The translations under genes and the position numbers were made by a program. A stretch of 64,000 nt of DNA from Micrococcaceae bacterium Sec5.7 (GTDB lineage Bacteria > Actinomycetota > Actinomycetes > Actinomycetales > Micrococcaceae). Position 1 is the stretch's first letter; each line of letters starts with the position of its first letter. The stretch is taken from positions 1,674,001 through 1,738,000 of the forward strand of contig CP144169.1 in NCBI GenBank assembly GCA_039636785.1. Direction: 5' to 3'. Shown here one piece after another: positions 17,697-26,541 of this stretch. A model generated the notes under the pieces. The model was not told where the DNA came from. It did not search any database and saw nothing but the letters and a program-made list of their open reading frames with translations.

Positions 17697-18791
17697 ATGA
17701 CTTCCGCCTCTTTTTCCGCAGCTGACAACAACGTCGCCGGCCATCACGGTGAGTTCAAGGTGCCCGGCGGCAAACTCGTGGTGGTGGATCTCGACGTCGT
17801 CGACGGCCGCTTCGCGAAGGTGTCCCTCAGCGGTGACTTCTTCCTGGAGCCCGACGAAGCCCTGCTGGACATCAACCGGGGGCTCACAGGTCTCCCGGAG
17901 ACCTCGACGGCGGCCGAGATCACCGCTGGTGTGATAGCCGCGCTGCCCACGGACGCGGTCCTCTTCGGATTCTCAGCCGAAGCCGTGGCCGTGGCAGTCC
18001 GCCGGGCATTGTCCCGGGCCACAGCGTGGTCAGACCACCACTGGAACGTCATTGCCCCCACTGTCCTGCCCACGCAGGTCAACGTGGCCCTGGACGAGGT
18101 TCTCACGGAGGAAGTCGGCGCCGGGCGCCGCAACCCCACCCTCCGGTTCTGGGACTGGGAGGAGCCGTCAGTGGTGATCGGCAGCTTCCAGTCTGTCCGC
18201 AACGAGATCGACCCCGACGGCGTGGGCCGTCACGGCGTGACCGTTGTCCGCCGGATCAGCGGCGGGGGAGCGATGTTTATGGAGGCGGGAAACTGCATCA
18301 CATACTCGCTTTACCTCCCGCAGACCCTCGTGGACGGAATCAGCTTCGCCGACTCGTATGCCTTCCTGGACGCCTGGGTCATGGCTGCCCTGCAGAAACT
18401 GGGCATTAAGGCCTTTTACGTCCCGCTCAACGACATTGCCACCGACCAGGGCAAGATCGGCGGGGCCGCCCAGAAGCGGCTGGCGAACGGCGGCATGCTG
18501 CACCACGTCACCATGAGCTACGACATCGACGCCGACAAGATGGTGGAGGTGCTCCGGATCGGCAAGGAAAAACTCTCGGACAAAGGCACGCGGAGCGCCA
18601 AGAAGCGCGTTGACCCGCTGCGCCGTCAGACCGGGCTGGCCCGAACTGAAATCATTGCGGACATGATCGATGTCTTCAGTGAACGCTACGCGGCCACGCC
18701 GTCAGAACTCACGGAAACGGAACTGGCCGCCGCCCGCGAACGGGTGGCGGCCAAGTTTGGCACCGAAGAGTGGCTGAACAGGGTTCCTTAG
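17697..18791 (+). CDS. lipoate-protein ligase A family protein with N-terminal accessory domain
   Basis: A 364-residue protein. The biotin/lipoate A/B ligase domain spans about residues 115-340, with RRISGGGAMF at 185-194 and the likely lipoyl-AMP lysine Lys253 in DQGKIGGAAQKR. About 110 residues ahead of it resemble the LplA accessory (LplB-like) domain, so the order is the reverse of E. coli LplA. The usual His after the RRxSGGGxxF motif is Met195. It probably charges lipoyl domains with salvaged lipoate. The ATG at 17697 has GGGAGG just upstream. Confidence 0.87.
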   Translation: MTSASFSAADNNVAGHHGEFKVPGGKLVVVDLDVVDGRFAKVSLSGDFFLEPDEALLDINRGLTGLPETSTAAEITAGVIAALPTDAVLFGFSAEAVAVAVRRALSRATAWSDHHWNVIAPTVLPTQVNVALDEVLTEEVGAGRRNPTLRFWDWEEPSVVIGSFQSVRNEIDPDGVGRHGVTVVRRISGGGAMFMEAGNCITYSLYLPQTLVDGISFADSYAFLDAWVMAALQKLGIKAFYVPLNDIATDQGKIGGAAQKRLANGGMLHHVTMSYDIDADKMVEVLRIGKEKLSDKGTRSAKKRVDPLRRQTGLARTEIIADMIDVFSERYAATPSELTETELAAARERVAAKFGTEEWLNRVP

Positions 18792-21406
18792 ACGGAAAGT
18801 GACGCTGCCTGTGCCCGTAATGCCCGGTCCAGGTGGCTCCGCTGTTCGATGATGATCCTTCGGAGTGCACGCGGCGCATCGGCATGTTCCTCCAGCCACG
18901 AGTCAGTGCGCACGATCACCGGGTGCTGTTCCGGAGACAAGAGTGCCGGCCCAAGATCCTGAGCTGCCGGATAGAGACCGCGGATGATCCGGCTGGCGAT
19001 TTCCATGCTTCGCCCGGCCCAAACGGATTCGAGGCAGTCGAAGTATGGCTCCACGTAGGGGTCCAGCAGCTCCACGGAAGCCGTGGTGAAGCCCGCAATC
19101 GTGGCGCTGAGCATTTGGTTGGAGAGCTCCGTTCCATGGACTGCGGCCTCCCAGGCCGCTGACTTCACGCCAGCGTCAGGCCTGGCTGCGAGCGCAGTGG
19201 CGTGCCCGGCACGTCCGGATGCCGTGGTGTCTCTGGCCAGCTCCGCTTCCAGTTCCGCCGGGCCGGCCTGGCCGTTGGCCGCCAGCGCGTGCCAGAGGTT
19301 CCAGCGCAGTTCCGCATCAACGGCCAGGCCGTCCACCACCGCGGTGCCGTCCAGGATGCCCCGAAGCAACGGCAGCCGGGCCGGGTCCTGACGGCTGGCC
19401 GCGGCCAGGGTCCGTGCCCAGGCCAGCTGGTGGTCGGAGCCCGGCGCGGCTGCATGCAGCTGGGCGGCTGCGGTTGCCAGGTGCGTACCGCGGACGGCGT
19501 CCCGGTCCTCCGCCGGGACGTAGCGTTCGATTGCCGTCGAGGCGTTCCCGAGAATGTTCAGCAGAACACCGATGCCCGTTTCGGACGGTCCGAACTGCTG
19601 GACTGCTTCGACGTAGGAGGAAGCCGGAGCTGCACCGTCACGGGCGGAGTTCCACAGTGCCGTCCAGCACAGCGCACGCACCATGGGGTCGCTGATCTTG
19701 TCCAGCGAGTTGCGGACAGTGGTTTCAGATACCGGATCAAGCCTGACCTTGGCGTAGCTGAGGTCCTCATCATTGACGAGCAGAAGGGCCGGCTGCTGCC
19801 GGCCGTCCAATTCCGCCACCGTCGTCGACGGGCCGGAGACGTCTGTTTCCACGCTTCCTGACCGGACCAGGGCCCCGTCACCATTAAAGTTGTACAGTCC
19901 CACGCGCAGCCGGTGCGGGCGTGGCTCCTGCCGTCCCGTTACGGGATCCTCGGCGTCCTGGACGATGGTCACTGCGCCGAGTACACCGTCGTTCGCTTCG
20001 ATCTCCGTGCTCAGAGTGGAGATCCCGGAGGTCTGCAGCCACTGCTGCGCCCAGTCTGTCAGGTCGCGGCCGGAGGCGGTGCCCAGGGCAGCCAGCAGCT
20101 CTGCAAGGGTGGTGTTGCCGTATTCGTGGTCTCTGAAGTACTTTCTGGATCCGGCGATGAAGGCATCAAATCCCACGTAGGCCACCAGCTGCTTCAGGAC
20201 GGAAGCGCCTTTGGCATAGGTGATGCCGTCGAAGTTCTGTTTTGCCGCCTCGAGGTCAGGGATATCGGCCACGATCGGGTGGGTGGTGGGCAGTTGATCC
20301 TGCAGATAGGCCCAGGACTTGCGGTTGTTTGCGAAGTTCACCCACGCCGTATCCCAACCCGTGGCGCGGTCAACGCCGAGCGTTCCCATGTAATCCGCGA
20401 ACGATTCCTTGAGCCACAGATCATCCCACCACTGCATCGTCACCAGATCGCCGAACCACATGTGGGCCATCTCGTGCATCAAGGTGTTGGCACGGGCCTG
20501 GTACTGCGAATCAGTTGCCCGGGATGTGAACACATAGCTCTCAGTAAAGGTGACCAAGCCAGGGTTTTCCATGGCGCCCAGGTTGTATTCGGGCACAAAC
20601 GCCTGATCATACTTGCCCCACGGGTATGGATAGTCGAACAGCTCGTTGAAGAAGTCCAGGCCCTTTTTGGTGAGTGCAAAGAGCTCGTCTGCATCAAAGG
20701 ATTCCGCCATTGATTCCCGGCAGTAAAGTGCCAGCGGGACGTCAAGGGAAGTGCCGTCGTCGAGCGTTTTGCTCCAGTGGTCCTCTGCCTTGAAGTACGG
20801 GCCGGCCAGGACAGTGGTGATATAGGTGGAAATCGGCTTGGTGCCGGCAAAGTCCCAGCGGCTCGTCGCGGGATCGCTGGTCAGCTGGGTGCGCGATGCT
20901 TCAACGCCGTTGGAGGCGACGTGCCATTCGGAGGGCGCCATCACATGGAAGGTGAACCCGGCCTTGAGGTCCGGCTGCTCAAAGTTGGCGAATACGCGCC
21001 GGGCATCTGCGGGCTCGTACTGGGTGTACAGGTAGCACTTGCCGTCGGCCGGGTCCACAAAGCGATGCATGCCTTCGCCGGAGCGGCTGTAGGGGGCAGT
21101 CCCGGTGACGGTCACCTGGTTCTCTGCCTGCAGGTTGTCGAGCCGGATCCGGGCCCCCTCAACGACGTCGGCAACAGAAAGTCCCCTGCCGTTGAGGAAG
21201 ACGCTGTGCACGTCGCTGTTGATGAAATCCAGGAATGTGGAGGATCCCGGTTCCGAGGCCGAGAAGGTGATGACGCTGCGGCTGGTGTAGCCGGGGACCT
21301 CCGGATCGGCGGCCAGACGGACGTCGAGGGAGACGTCGTAGCTGTGGGTGGTGATCAGGGCCGAGCGTATTGCCGCTTCATCGCGTTGCAGATTCTCATT
21401 TGACAC
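18788..21406 (-). CDS. pepN: aminopeptidase N (M1 metallopeptidase)
   Basis: An 872-residue cytosolic M1 aminopeptidase. The exopeptidase motif GAMEN is at 277-281. The zinc site HEMAH at 311-315 is followed by the third ligand Glu in WLKESFADY. The C-terminal ERAP1-like domain is complete. It removes N-terminal residues from peptides. The GTG start at 21406 begins MSNENLQRDEAAIR, which matches the family length. It lies 4 bp after the YeiH gene on the same strand and overlaps the converging lipoate ligase stop by 4 bases. Confidence 0.94.
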   Translation of the reverse strand: MSNENLQRDEAAIRSALITTHSYDVSLDVRLAADPEVPGYTSRSVITFSASEPGSSTFLDFINSDVHSVFLNGRGLSVADVVEGARIRLDNLQAENQVTVTGTAPYSRSGEGMHRFVDPADGKCYLYTQYEPADARRVFANFEQPDLKAGFTFHVMAPSEWHVASNGVEASRTQLTSDPATSRWDFAGTKPISTYITTVLAGPYFKAEDHWSKTLDDGTSLDVPLALYCRESMAESFDADELFALTKKGLDFFNELFDYPYPWGKYDQAFVPEYNLGAMENPGLVTFTESYVFTSRATDSQYQARANTLMHEMAHMWFGDLVTMQWWDDLWLKESFADYMGTLGVDRATGWDTAWVNFANNRKSWAYLQDQLPTTHPIVADIPDLEAAKQNFDGITYAKGASVLKQLVAYVGFDAFIAGSRKYFRDHEYGNTTLAELLAALGTASGRDLTDWAQQWLQTSGISTLSTEIEANDGVLGAVTIVQDAEDPVTGRQEPRPHRLRVGLYNFNGDGALVRSGSVETDVSGPSTTVAELDGRQQPALLLVNDEDLSYAKVRLDPVSETTVRNSLDKISDPMVRALCWTALWNSARDGAAPASSYVEAVQQFGPSETGIGVLLNILGNASTAIERYVPAEDRDAVRGTHLATAAAQLHAAAPGSDHQLAWARTLAAASRQDPARLPLLRGILDGTAVVDGLAVDAELRWNLWHALAANGQAGPAELEAELARDTTASGRAGHATALAARPDAGVKSAAWEAAVHGTELSNQMLSATIAGFTTASVELLDPYVEPYFDCLESVWAGRSMEIASRIIRGLYPAAQDLGPALLSPEQHPVIVRTDSWLEEHADAPRALRRIIIEQRSHLDRALRAQAASLSV

Positions 21407-21410
21407 CCAG

Positions 21411-22469
21411 CTATCTAATCATGAGCACCGCGGCCCCGAGACCCAGCACGGCGATCAGCAGCCAGGACGCCAGGGCAGCAAGCACGGCCCGGGATCCTGT
21501 GTGCAGGAGTGTGCGGATCCGCACGGCCGAGCCCAGTCCGAAGAGTGCAGCGCCGAGCAGGATGTCCTGCAGTCCCGCTCCTGCCTCGAGCCAGCCGGCG
21601 GAAAGCCATCCCGTGGACCGCAGGCCCACCATCGCCACAAAGCCGATGACGAACAACGGAATCACCGGTGGCAGCTTGCCTGTCTCCTGGCCACCCGGCT
21701 GTGCCTGCCGCCGGGCCGCCATTCGTTGCTGGACCCCCGCGGCGGCCACCATGGGTGCCAGCAGGATCACCCTGGTCAGTTTGACGACGACGGCGATGCC
21801 AAGTGCCGCCGTGCCTGCGGTCTGCGCCGTGGCCACCACCTGGCCGACATCGTGCACAGACGCTCCGGTCCAGGCGCCGAACGTCCCGGCGCTGAGTTGA
21901 AGCGGATGCATCAGCAGGGGCAGTACACCGATGGCCAGGGTTCCGCACAACGTCACTAGTGCCACCGGCAGAACCGTGTCCACATGCCTGATCCGGCGCA
22001 CGGCCGCCATCGCACCGATCGCCGAGGCGCCGCAGATCGAAAAGCCGGTGGCGATCAGGAGGGACGTTTCACCCGGAAGCCTGAAGGCGCGCGCGATTCC
22101 ATAGGTTCCGGCAAAGCTTGCCAGCACCACTCCTGCGATCAGCAGCAACGCGAACCAGCCGAGGCCCAGGACATCCATGATGCTGACCTTGAGTCCGAGC
22201 AGCACGATTCCGCCCCGCATGAGGTGCTTGCCGGCGAAGTCCAGGCCGGGCCGGGCCCGGCCTGCCACCCAGACCGCGGTAGCGGGCAGATTGGCGGCCA
22301 GCAGACCCAGGACCACGGCCAACGTCATGGCCGGCAGCGCGGGCACGGCAGCGTGGACGGTGAACGCCATTGCGAGGGCCAACACGGCCGTCAGGAGGCC
22401 GGGCAGCAGCCGGCCAGCCTGCCCGTGGAGCCCACCGGACAGGGCCCTCGGGAATCTGAAGATTGGCAC
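21411..22469 (-). CDS. YeiH/UPF0324-family putative sulfate exporter
   Basis: A protein of about 352 residues with roughly ten membrane helices. Family landmarks include VLGLLAANLP, GLKVSIMDVLGLGW, the GFSICGASAIGAMAAV signature and TGASVHDVGQVVATA. These match the UPF0324/YeiH carriers, whose substrate is unproven (sulfate export has been proposed). GTG at 22469 was chosen; the open frame continues 21 codons upstream into sequence that looks non-coding. pepN follows 4 bp downstream, so the pair is likely one operon. Confidence 0.85.
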   Translation of the reverse strand: MPIFRFPRALSGGLHGQAGRLLPGLLTAVLALAMAFTVHAAVPALPAMTLAVVLGLLAANLPATAVWVAGRARPGLDFAGKHLMRGGIVLLGLKVSIMDVLGLGWFALLLIAGVVLASFAGTYGIARAFRLPGETSLLIATGFSICGASAIGAMAAVRRIRHVDTVLPVALVTLCGTLAIGVLPLLMHPLQLSAGTFGAWTGASVHDVGQVVATAQTAGTAALGIAVVVKLTRVILLAPMVAAAGVQQRMAARRQAQPGGQETGKLPPVIPLFVIGFVAMVGLRSTGWLSAGWLEAGAGLQDILLGAALFGLGSAVRIRTLLHTGSRAVLAALASWLLIAVLGLGAAVLMIR

Positions 22470-22576
22470 CCACCTACCTTGCCGGACGAGTGCCGGAAAA
22501 CACGAACCGGAGGCCCGGTTCCAACACGCCACAATGGGTGCGGGTAATGATTTCGAAACAAAAAGGTGGTTGGCTA

Positions 22577-24139
22577 ATGTCCATGTCTGACCTATTCCAG
22601 GATTACTCCGAGGCCGCCGGCCGATCCGGTGCCTATGACGAGATGTTTGCCCCGGGCCAAAAAGCCCGAAAATCCTATGGGCAGGTGGCCGGGGCCCTCC
22701 GCGAACTGTCTCTGGCCGACGTCAGCGCACGCGCCGATTCCATGGCGCGGACCTTCCTGGACCGCGGCGTCACCTTTGACTTCGCGGGGGAGGAGAGGCC
22801 GTTCCCGCTGGACATTGTGCCCAGGGTGATCCCCGCCAACGAGTGGGATGTGCTGGAAAGGGGCGTGGCACAACGCGTCCGTGCCCTGGAAGCGTTCCTC
22901 AACGACGTCTACGACAAAATGACGGTTGTGGCCGACGGTGTGATCCCGAGGCAGCTGGTCACCACCAGCGCCCACTTCCACCGAGCCGTCCAGGGGTTCG
23001 AACCTGCCGGCGGCGTGCGGGTCCACGTGTCCGGCATTGACGTGGTCCGTGATGCCGAGGGCACTTTCCGCGTACTCGAAGACAACGTCCGGGTGCCGTC
23101 CGGCGTCAGCTATGTGCTGGAGAACCGCCGGGCCATGGCCAAGGGCCTGCCCGAGGCCTTCGGTCAGCAGCTCATCCGGCCCGTGGAAGAGTACCCCCGC
23201 CGCCTCCTGTCGGCATTGCGCAAAACCGCCCCGTCCGGCGTCGACGACCCCACGGTAGTGGTCCTGACGCCCGGCGTCTTCAACAGTGCCTACTTCGAGC
23301 ACACCCTCCTTGCCGGCCTGATGGGCGTGGAGCTCGTTGAGGGGCGCGACCTCATCTGCCGCGGCAACCGTGTCTACATGCGCACCACCGCGGGCGAACA
23401 GCGCGTGGACGTCATCTACAAGCGGATCGACGACGAATTCCTGGACCCCCTGCAGTTCCGCTCCGATTCCATGCTGGGCTGCCCCGGCCTGGTAAACGCC
23501 GCCCGCGCCGGCGGTGTGACCATCGCCAACGCAGTGGGCAACGGAGTGGCGGACGACAAACTTGTCTACAGCTACGTACCGGATCTGATCCGGTACTACC
23601 TCAATGAGGAACCGGTCATTGCCAACGTGGATACCTTCCGGCTCGAGGAAAAGGAAGCCAGGGAGCACGTCCTTGACCGGCTTGCCGAACTGGTGGTCAA
23701 ACCTGTGGACGGTTCCGGCGGCAAAGGCCTGGTGATCGGTCCGGATGCGTCCAAGGACGAACTCGCCGCCCTACGCAAGCGGGTTATCGCCGACCCCCGC
23801 GGCTGGATCGCACAGCCGGTCCTGCAGCTGTCCACGGTGCCCACGCTCAGCGGCGACAAGTTCGGCCCCCGCCATGTGGATCTTCGCCCGTTCGCAGTGA
23901 ACGACGGCGAGGACGTCTGGGTGCTTCCCGGCGGTCTCACCCGCGTGGCGCTTAAAGAGGGTTCGCTGATCGTTAACTCCAGCCAGGGCGGCGGTTCCAA
24001 GGACACGTGGGTGCTGGCGGATTCCCCGCAGGTCCCGGTGGAAACCCTGCCGCGCCCCGCCATCACGGTGCGCGAACGTGTATCGGTGTGGCCGGTTGAG
24101 AGTAATTGGCGCGACCGCCAGACAGAGCAGCAGCAGTGA
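22577..24139 (+). CDS. circularly permuted ATP-grasp protein (amidoligase-like)
   Basis: A 520-residue protein of the circularly permuted type-2 ATP-grasp family. Characteristic stretches are RVIPANEWDVLERGVAQRV, DNVRVPSGVSYVLENRR, the ATP-binding region VVKPVDGSGGKGLVIGP and the late LRPFAVNDGEDVWVLPGGLTR (written in parts). ATP-grasp enzymes form amide bonds through acyl-phosphates, but no substrate is known for this group. It is first of a three-gene cassette with alpha-E and transglutaminase genes. ATG at 22577 has AGGTGG at proper spacing; a second ATG is two codons later. Confidence 0.9.
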   Translation: MSMSDLFQDYSEAAGRSGAYDEMFAPGQKARKSYGQVAGALRELSLADVSARADSMARTFLDRGVTFDFAGEERPFPLDIVPRVIPANEWDVLERGVAQRVRALEAFLNDVYDKMTVVADGVIPRQLVTTSAHFHRAVQGFEPAGGVRVHVSGIDVVRDAEGTFRVLEDNVRVPSGVSYVLENRRAMAKGLPEAFGQQLIRPVEEYPRRLLSALRKTAPSGVDDPTVVVLTPGVFNSAYFEHTLLAGLMGVELVEGRDLICRGNRVYMRTTAGEQRVDVIYKRIDDEFLDPLQFRSDSMLGCPGLVNAARAGGVTIANAVGNGVADDKLVYSYVPDLIRYYLNEEPVIANVDTFRLEEKEAREHVLDRLAELVVKPVDGSGGKGLVIGPDASKDELAALRKRVIADPRGWIAQPVLQLSTVPTLSGDKFGPRHVDLRPFAVNDGEDVWVLPGGLTRVALKEGSLIVNSSQGGGSKDTWVLADSPQVPVETLPRPAITVRERVSVWPVESNWRDRQTEQQQ

Positions 24140-24214
24140 TCCGGAGACTGGTACCGGTCCATTCATTCACAGACTCATTTACCTACAAGTCCGGCACGCA
24201 GGAGGTAACCGCGA

Positions 24215-25141
24215 ATGCTTAGCCGTATTGCCGAGTCCCTTTTTTGGATCGGCCGTTATGTTGAACGGGCAGATGGCACTGCCCGCATCCTGGACGTTCA
24301 CCTGGAGCGCCTTAACCACCTGCCTATGGAGGAGCAGCGAAGCGTTGCCCAAGCACTCCTGGCGGTGATGGGTGCACGGCCGCAGAGTGAGGAGTTCGGG
24401 CTCAATGAGCTCCTGCACGCACTGGCATATGACAAGCACAGTGCCACATCCATCGCCGGGTCGCTGGGAGCCGCCCGCGAGAATGCCCGGCGCGCCCGGG
24501 AAACGGTGTCCTCTGGACTCTGGGAAAGCCTGAACACCACCTATTACGGGCTGAACCAGCACCGCAAGGACGTAGTGGGGACGTACCGGTTCTGCAACTG
24601 GGTCCTGGAGCGCACCGCGATGGTCAGCGGCCTGGCCGACACCACTGTCAGCCACGACGAAAGCTGGCTCTTCCTGGTCCTTGGGCGGTCGCTGGAGCGC
24701 GCGGACATGACAGCCCGCATGCTGTCCACCCGTGACGTCCTCTCGGCGGGAATGTCATGGGTCAACATGCTGCGCTGCGCCGGCGCCTACGAATCCTTCC
24801 TGCGGACCCGCCGCGCCGCGTTCGGGGACCAGCATGCAGCGGAATTCCTGCTTCTGGACCGGCTCTTCCCCCGGTCCATCGTTTACGCGCTGCGCGACGC
24901 CGACGAATGCCTCGCCAAACTTGATCCCTCAGCACAGCGGGTCGGCTTCATCAACGACGCCCGCCGCATTGTCGGCCAGGCACGCACCTTCCTTGAGTTC
25001 CACCGGACGGACGATCTGATGTCCGAACTCCCGGAGCACATGGAGCGTGTGCAGAAGGCAGTATCCCAGGCCTCGGACGCCATTTCCCGTAAGTACTTCA
25101 ATCAGGCGGACGAACTCGCCTGGGTGGGAGAAGTTTCATGA
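24215..25141 (+). CDS. alpha-E domain protein
   Basis: A 308-residue all-alpha protein of the alpha-E (DUF403) family. The N-terminal MLSRIAESLFWIGRYVERAD is the family hallmark, and SLERADMTARMLSTRDV repeats a related helix in the middle. The fold is thought to be a helical partner of the permuted ATP-grasp enzyme. The ATG at 24215 follows AGGAGGT, and its stop overlaps the transglutaminase start in ATGA form. No catalytic motif is visible. Confidence 0.9.
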   Translation: MLSRIAESLFWIGRYVERADGTARILDVHLERLNHLPMEEQRSVAQALLAVMGARPQSEEFGLNELLHALAYDKHSATSIAGSLGAARENARRARETVSSGLWESLNTTYYGLNQHRKDVVGTYRFCNWVLERTAMVSGLADTTVSHDESWLFLVLGRSLERADMTARMLSTRDVLSAGMSWVNMLRCAGAYESFLRTRRAAFGDQHAAEFLLLDRLFPRSIVYALRDADECLAKLDPSAQRVGFINDARRIVGQARTFLEFHRTDDLMSELPEHMERVQKAVSQASDAISRKYFNQADELAWVGEVS

Positions 25142-25989
25142 CCCGGCTTAGCATCACCCACAAGACCGGCTACCTCTACAACCAGCGCGTCACGCTGTCC
25201 TACAACGAGGCCCGCATGACGCCGCTCACGGATCCCCAGCAGGTGGTGCTGGAATCCTCGATGAAGGTTTCGCCGTCACAGGCCGCCCTCAGCAGCTACC
25301 GCGATTACTGGGGGACCCGCGTTACGGCTTTCGACATGCAGATGCCGCACGAGCACCTTGAGGTCCTGGCCACCACCACCGTGGAAGTCCACCGGGCTGA
25401 ACGCATTCCCTCGGACGCGGACATCGTGGGCTGGGATGTAATCCGGGCACCCGAGACCCTCAACCAGTTCAGCGACTGGATTCCGCAGTCCCGGCTGAGC
25501 GCACCCGGCGAGGAAGTCCTGGCAATCATTCCCGGTGTGGTGGAAGGCAAAAACCCGCATGAGGCAGCCCTGGCTGTTTTCGAATGGATGAGCGGCGAAA
25601 TGGCCTACATGAAGGGCTCCACGGCCGTCACCACCAGCGCGGAAGAAGCCTGGGGGCAACGGCAGGGCGTCTGCCAGGACCTCGCACACCTGGCTATCGG
25701 TGCACTCCGCAGTTGCGGTATCCCGGCACGCTACGTTTCCGGTTACCTGCACCCGAGTTCGACAGCGGACATCGGTGAGACGGTTGCCGGACAATCCCAT
25801 GCATGGCTGGAATGGTGGGACGGCGAATGGCGGAGCTGGGATCCCACCAACCACAAGCCGGCGGGCGACTTCCACGTCACCGTGGCGCGGGGCCGTGACT
25901 ATCGCGATGTTCCGCCGCTCAAGGGCATTCTGTCCGGCGGCGGAGGCTCAGCGCTCAACGTCAGCGTGGAGATCACCCGGTTGGCATAG
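25138..25989 (+). CDS. transglutaminase-like protease/amidase of the ATP-grasp cassette
   Basis: A 283-residue protein with an N-terminal beta-rich domain (about 1-150) and a transglutaminase-like catalytic core. The Cys-His-Asp triad is visible as Cys179 (QGVCQDLAHLA), His221 (GQSHAWLEWW) and Asp235 (WDPTN). It has no signal peptide, so it should act in the cytosol. The family can hydrolyse or swap amide bonds, which fits a role opposing or completing the ATP-grasp ligase reaction. The start overlaps the alpha-E stop by 4 bases (ATGA). Confidence 0.9.
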   Translation: MTRLSITHKTGYLYNQRVTLSYNEARMTPLTDPQQVVLESSMKVSPSQAALSSYRDYWGTRVTAFDMQMPHEHLEVLATTTVEVHRAERIPSDADIVGWDVIRAPETLNQFSDWIPQSRLSAPGEEVLAIIPGVVEGKNPHEAALAVFEWMSGEMAYMKGSTAVTTSAEEAWGQRQGVCQDLAHLAIGALRSCGIPARYVSGYLHPSSTADIGETVAGQSHAWLEWWDGEWRSWDPTNHKPAGDFHVTVARGRDYRDVPPLKGILSGGGGSALNVSVEITRLA

Positions 25990-26022
25990 CCGGCGGGTGT
26001 CAGGGCCACCGGAGCGGACCAC

Positions 26023-26490
26023 TCATTCGGGAGCGGACCTGGGTGCCCCGCCCTGCTGCGTCCACCAGGTCATGGGCGGAGTCACCTTGAACCGCCGCCC
26101 GGTGATGGACCCCGGCGCTATGCGGACAAAGTGGTCCTTCGTGCCCGCCTGCCAGGGGAAAAGATACAGAGCAGCGGTGTCCAGGACCTCTTCCGTGCCG
26201 CTGACGGCGGCCGCCATTCCCTTGACCACGACACTCCAGGCCATTCCGGAGCCGGTGTCCAGGCCGTCGGCTTCCAGCGCCACCGGGGCATCCGCCAGGG
26301 CCCCATCCAGTTTGGTGCCGCCGCCTGTCCGGAAAACGAGCGTGCCGTGATCCACGGTGTAGTTGAGCGGGAAAATGTCGGGGTGGTCATCGACCCAGAC
26401 CGCCAACCGGCCCACTGACACGGTGCGCAGCAGGCTCCAGCACTCATGGCTTTCCAGGCTTTCCACCTCAGGTGAAGCTTCACTGTTCAT
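26023..26490 (-). CDS. pyridoxamine 5'-phosphate oxidase-family (FMN-binding split barrel) protein
   Basis: A 155-residue split-barrel protein. It has the ECWSLLRTVSVGRLAVWVDD start and PLNYTVDHGTLVFRTGGGTKL strand-loop-strand typical of FMN- or F420-binding proteins of this fold, followed by a domain containing GMAWSVVVKG. The actual substrate is unknown. It lies between the converging transglutaminase gene and the SDR gene on its own strand, with about 50 bp to the latter. Confidence 0.82.
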   Translation of the reverse strand: MNSEASPEVESLESHECWSLLRTVSVGRLAVWVDDHPDIFPLNYTVDHGTLVFRTGGGTKLDGALADAPVALEADGLDTGSGMAWSVVVKGMAAAVSGTEEVLDTAALYLFPWQAGTKDHFVRIAPGSITGRRFKVTPPMTWWTQQGGAPRSAPE

Positions 26491-26541
26491 GCCGCTGAGC
26501 TTACGCCACCAGAACCAGGCGGGACAGGCAGAGCCCGAGGT

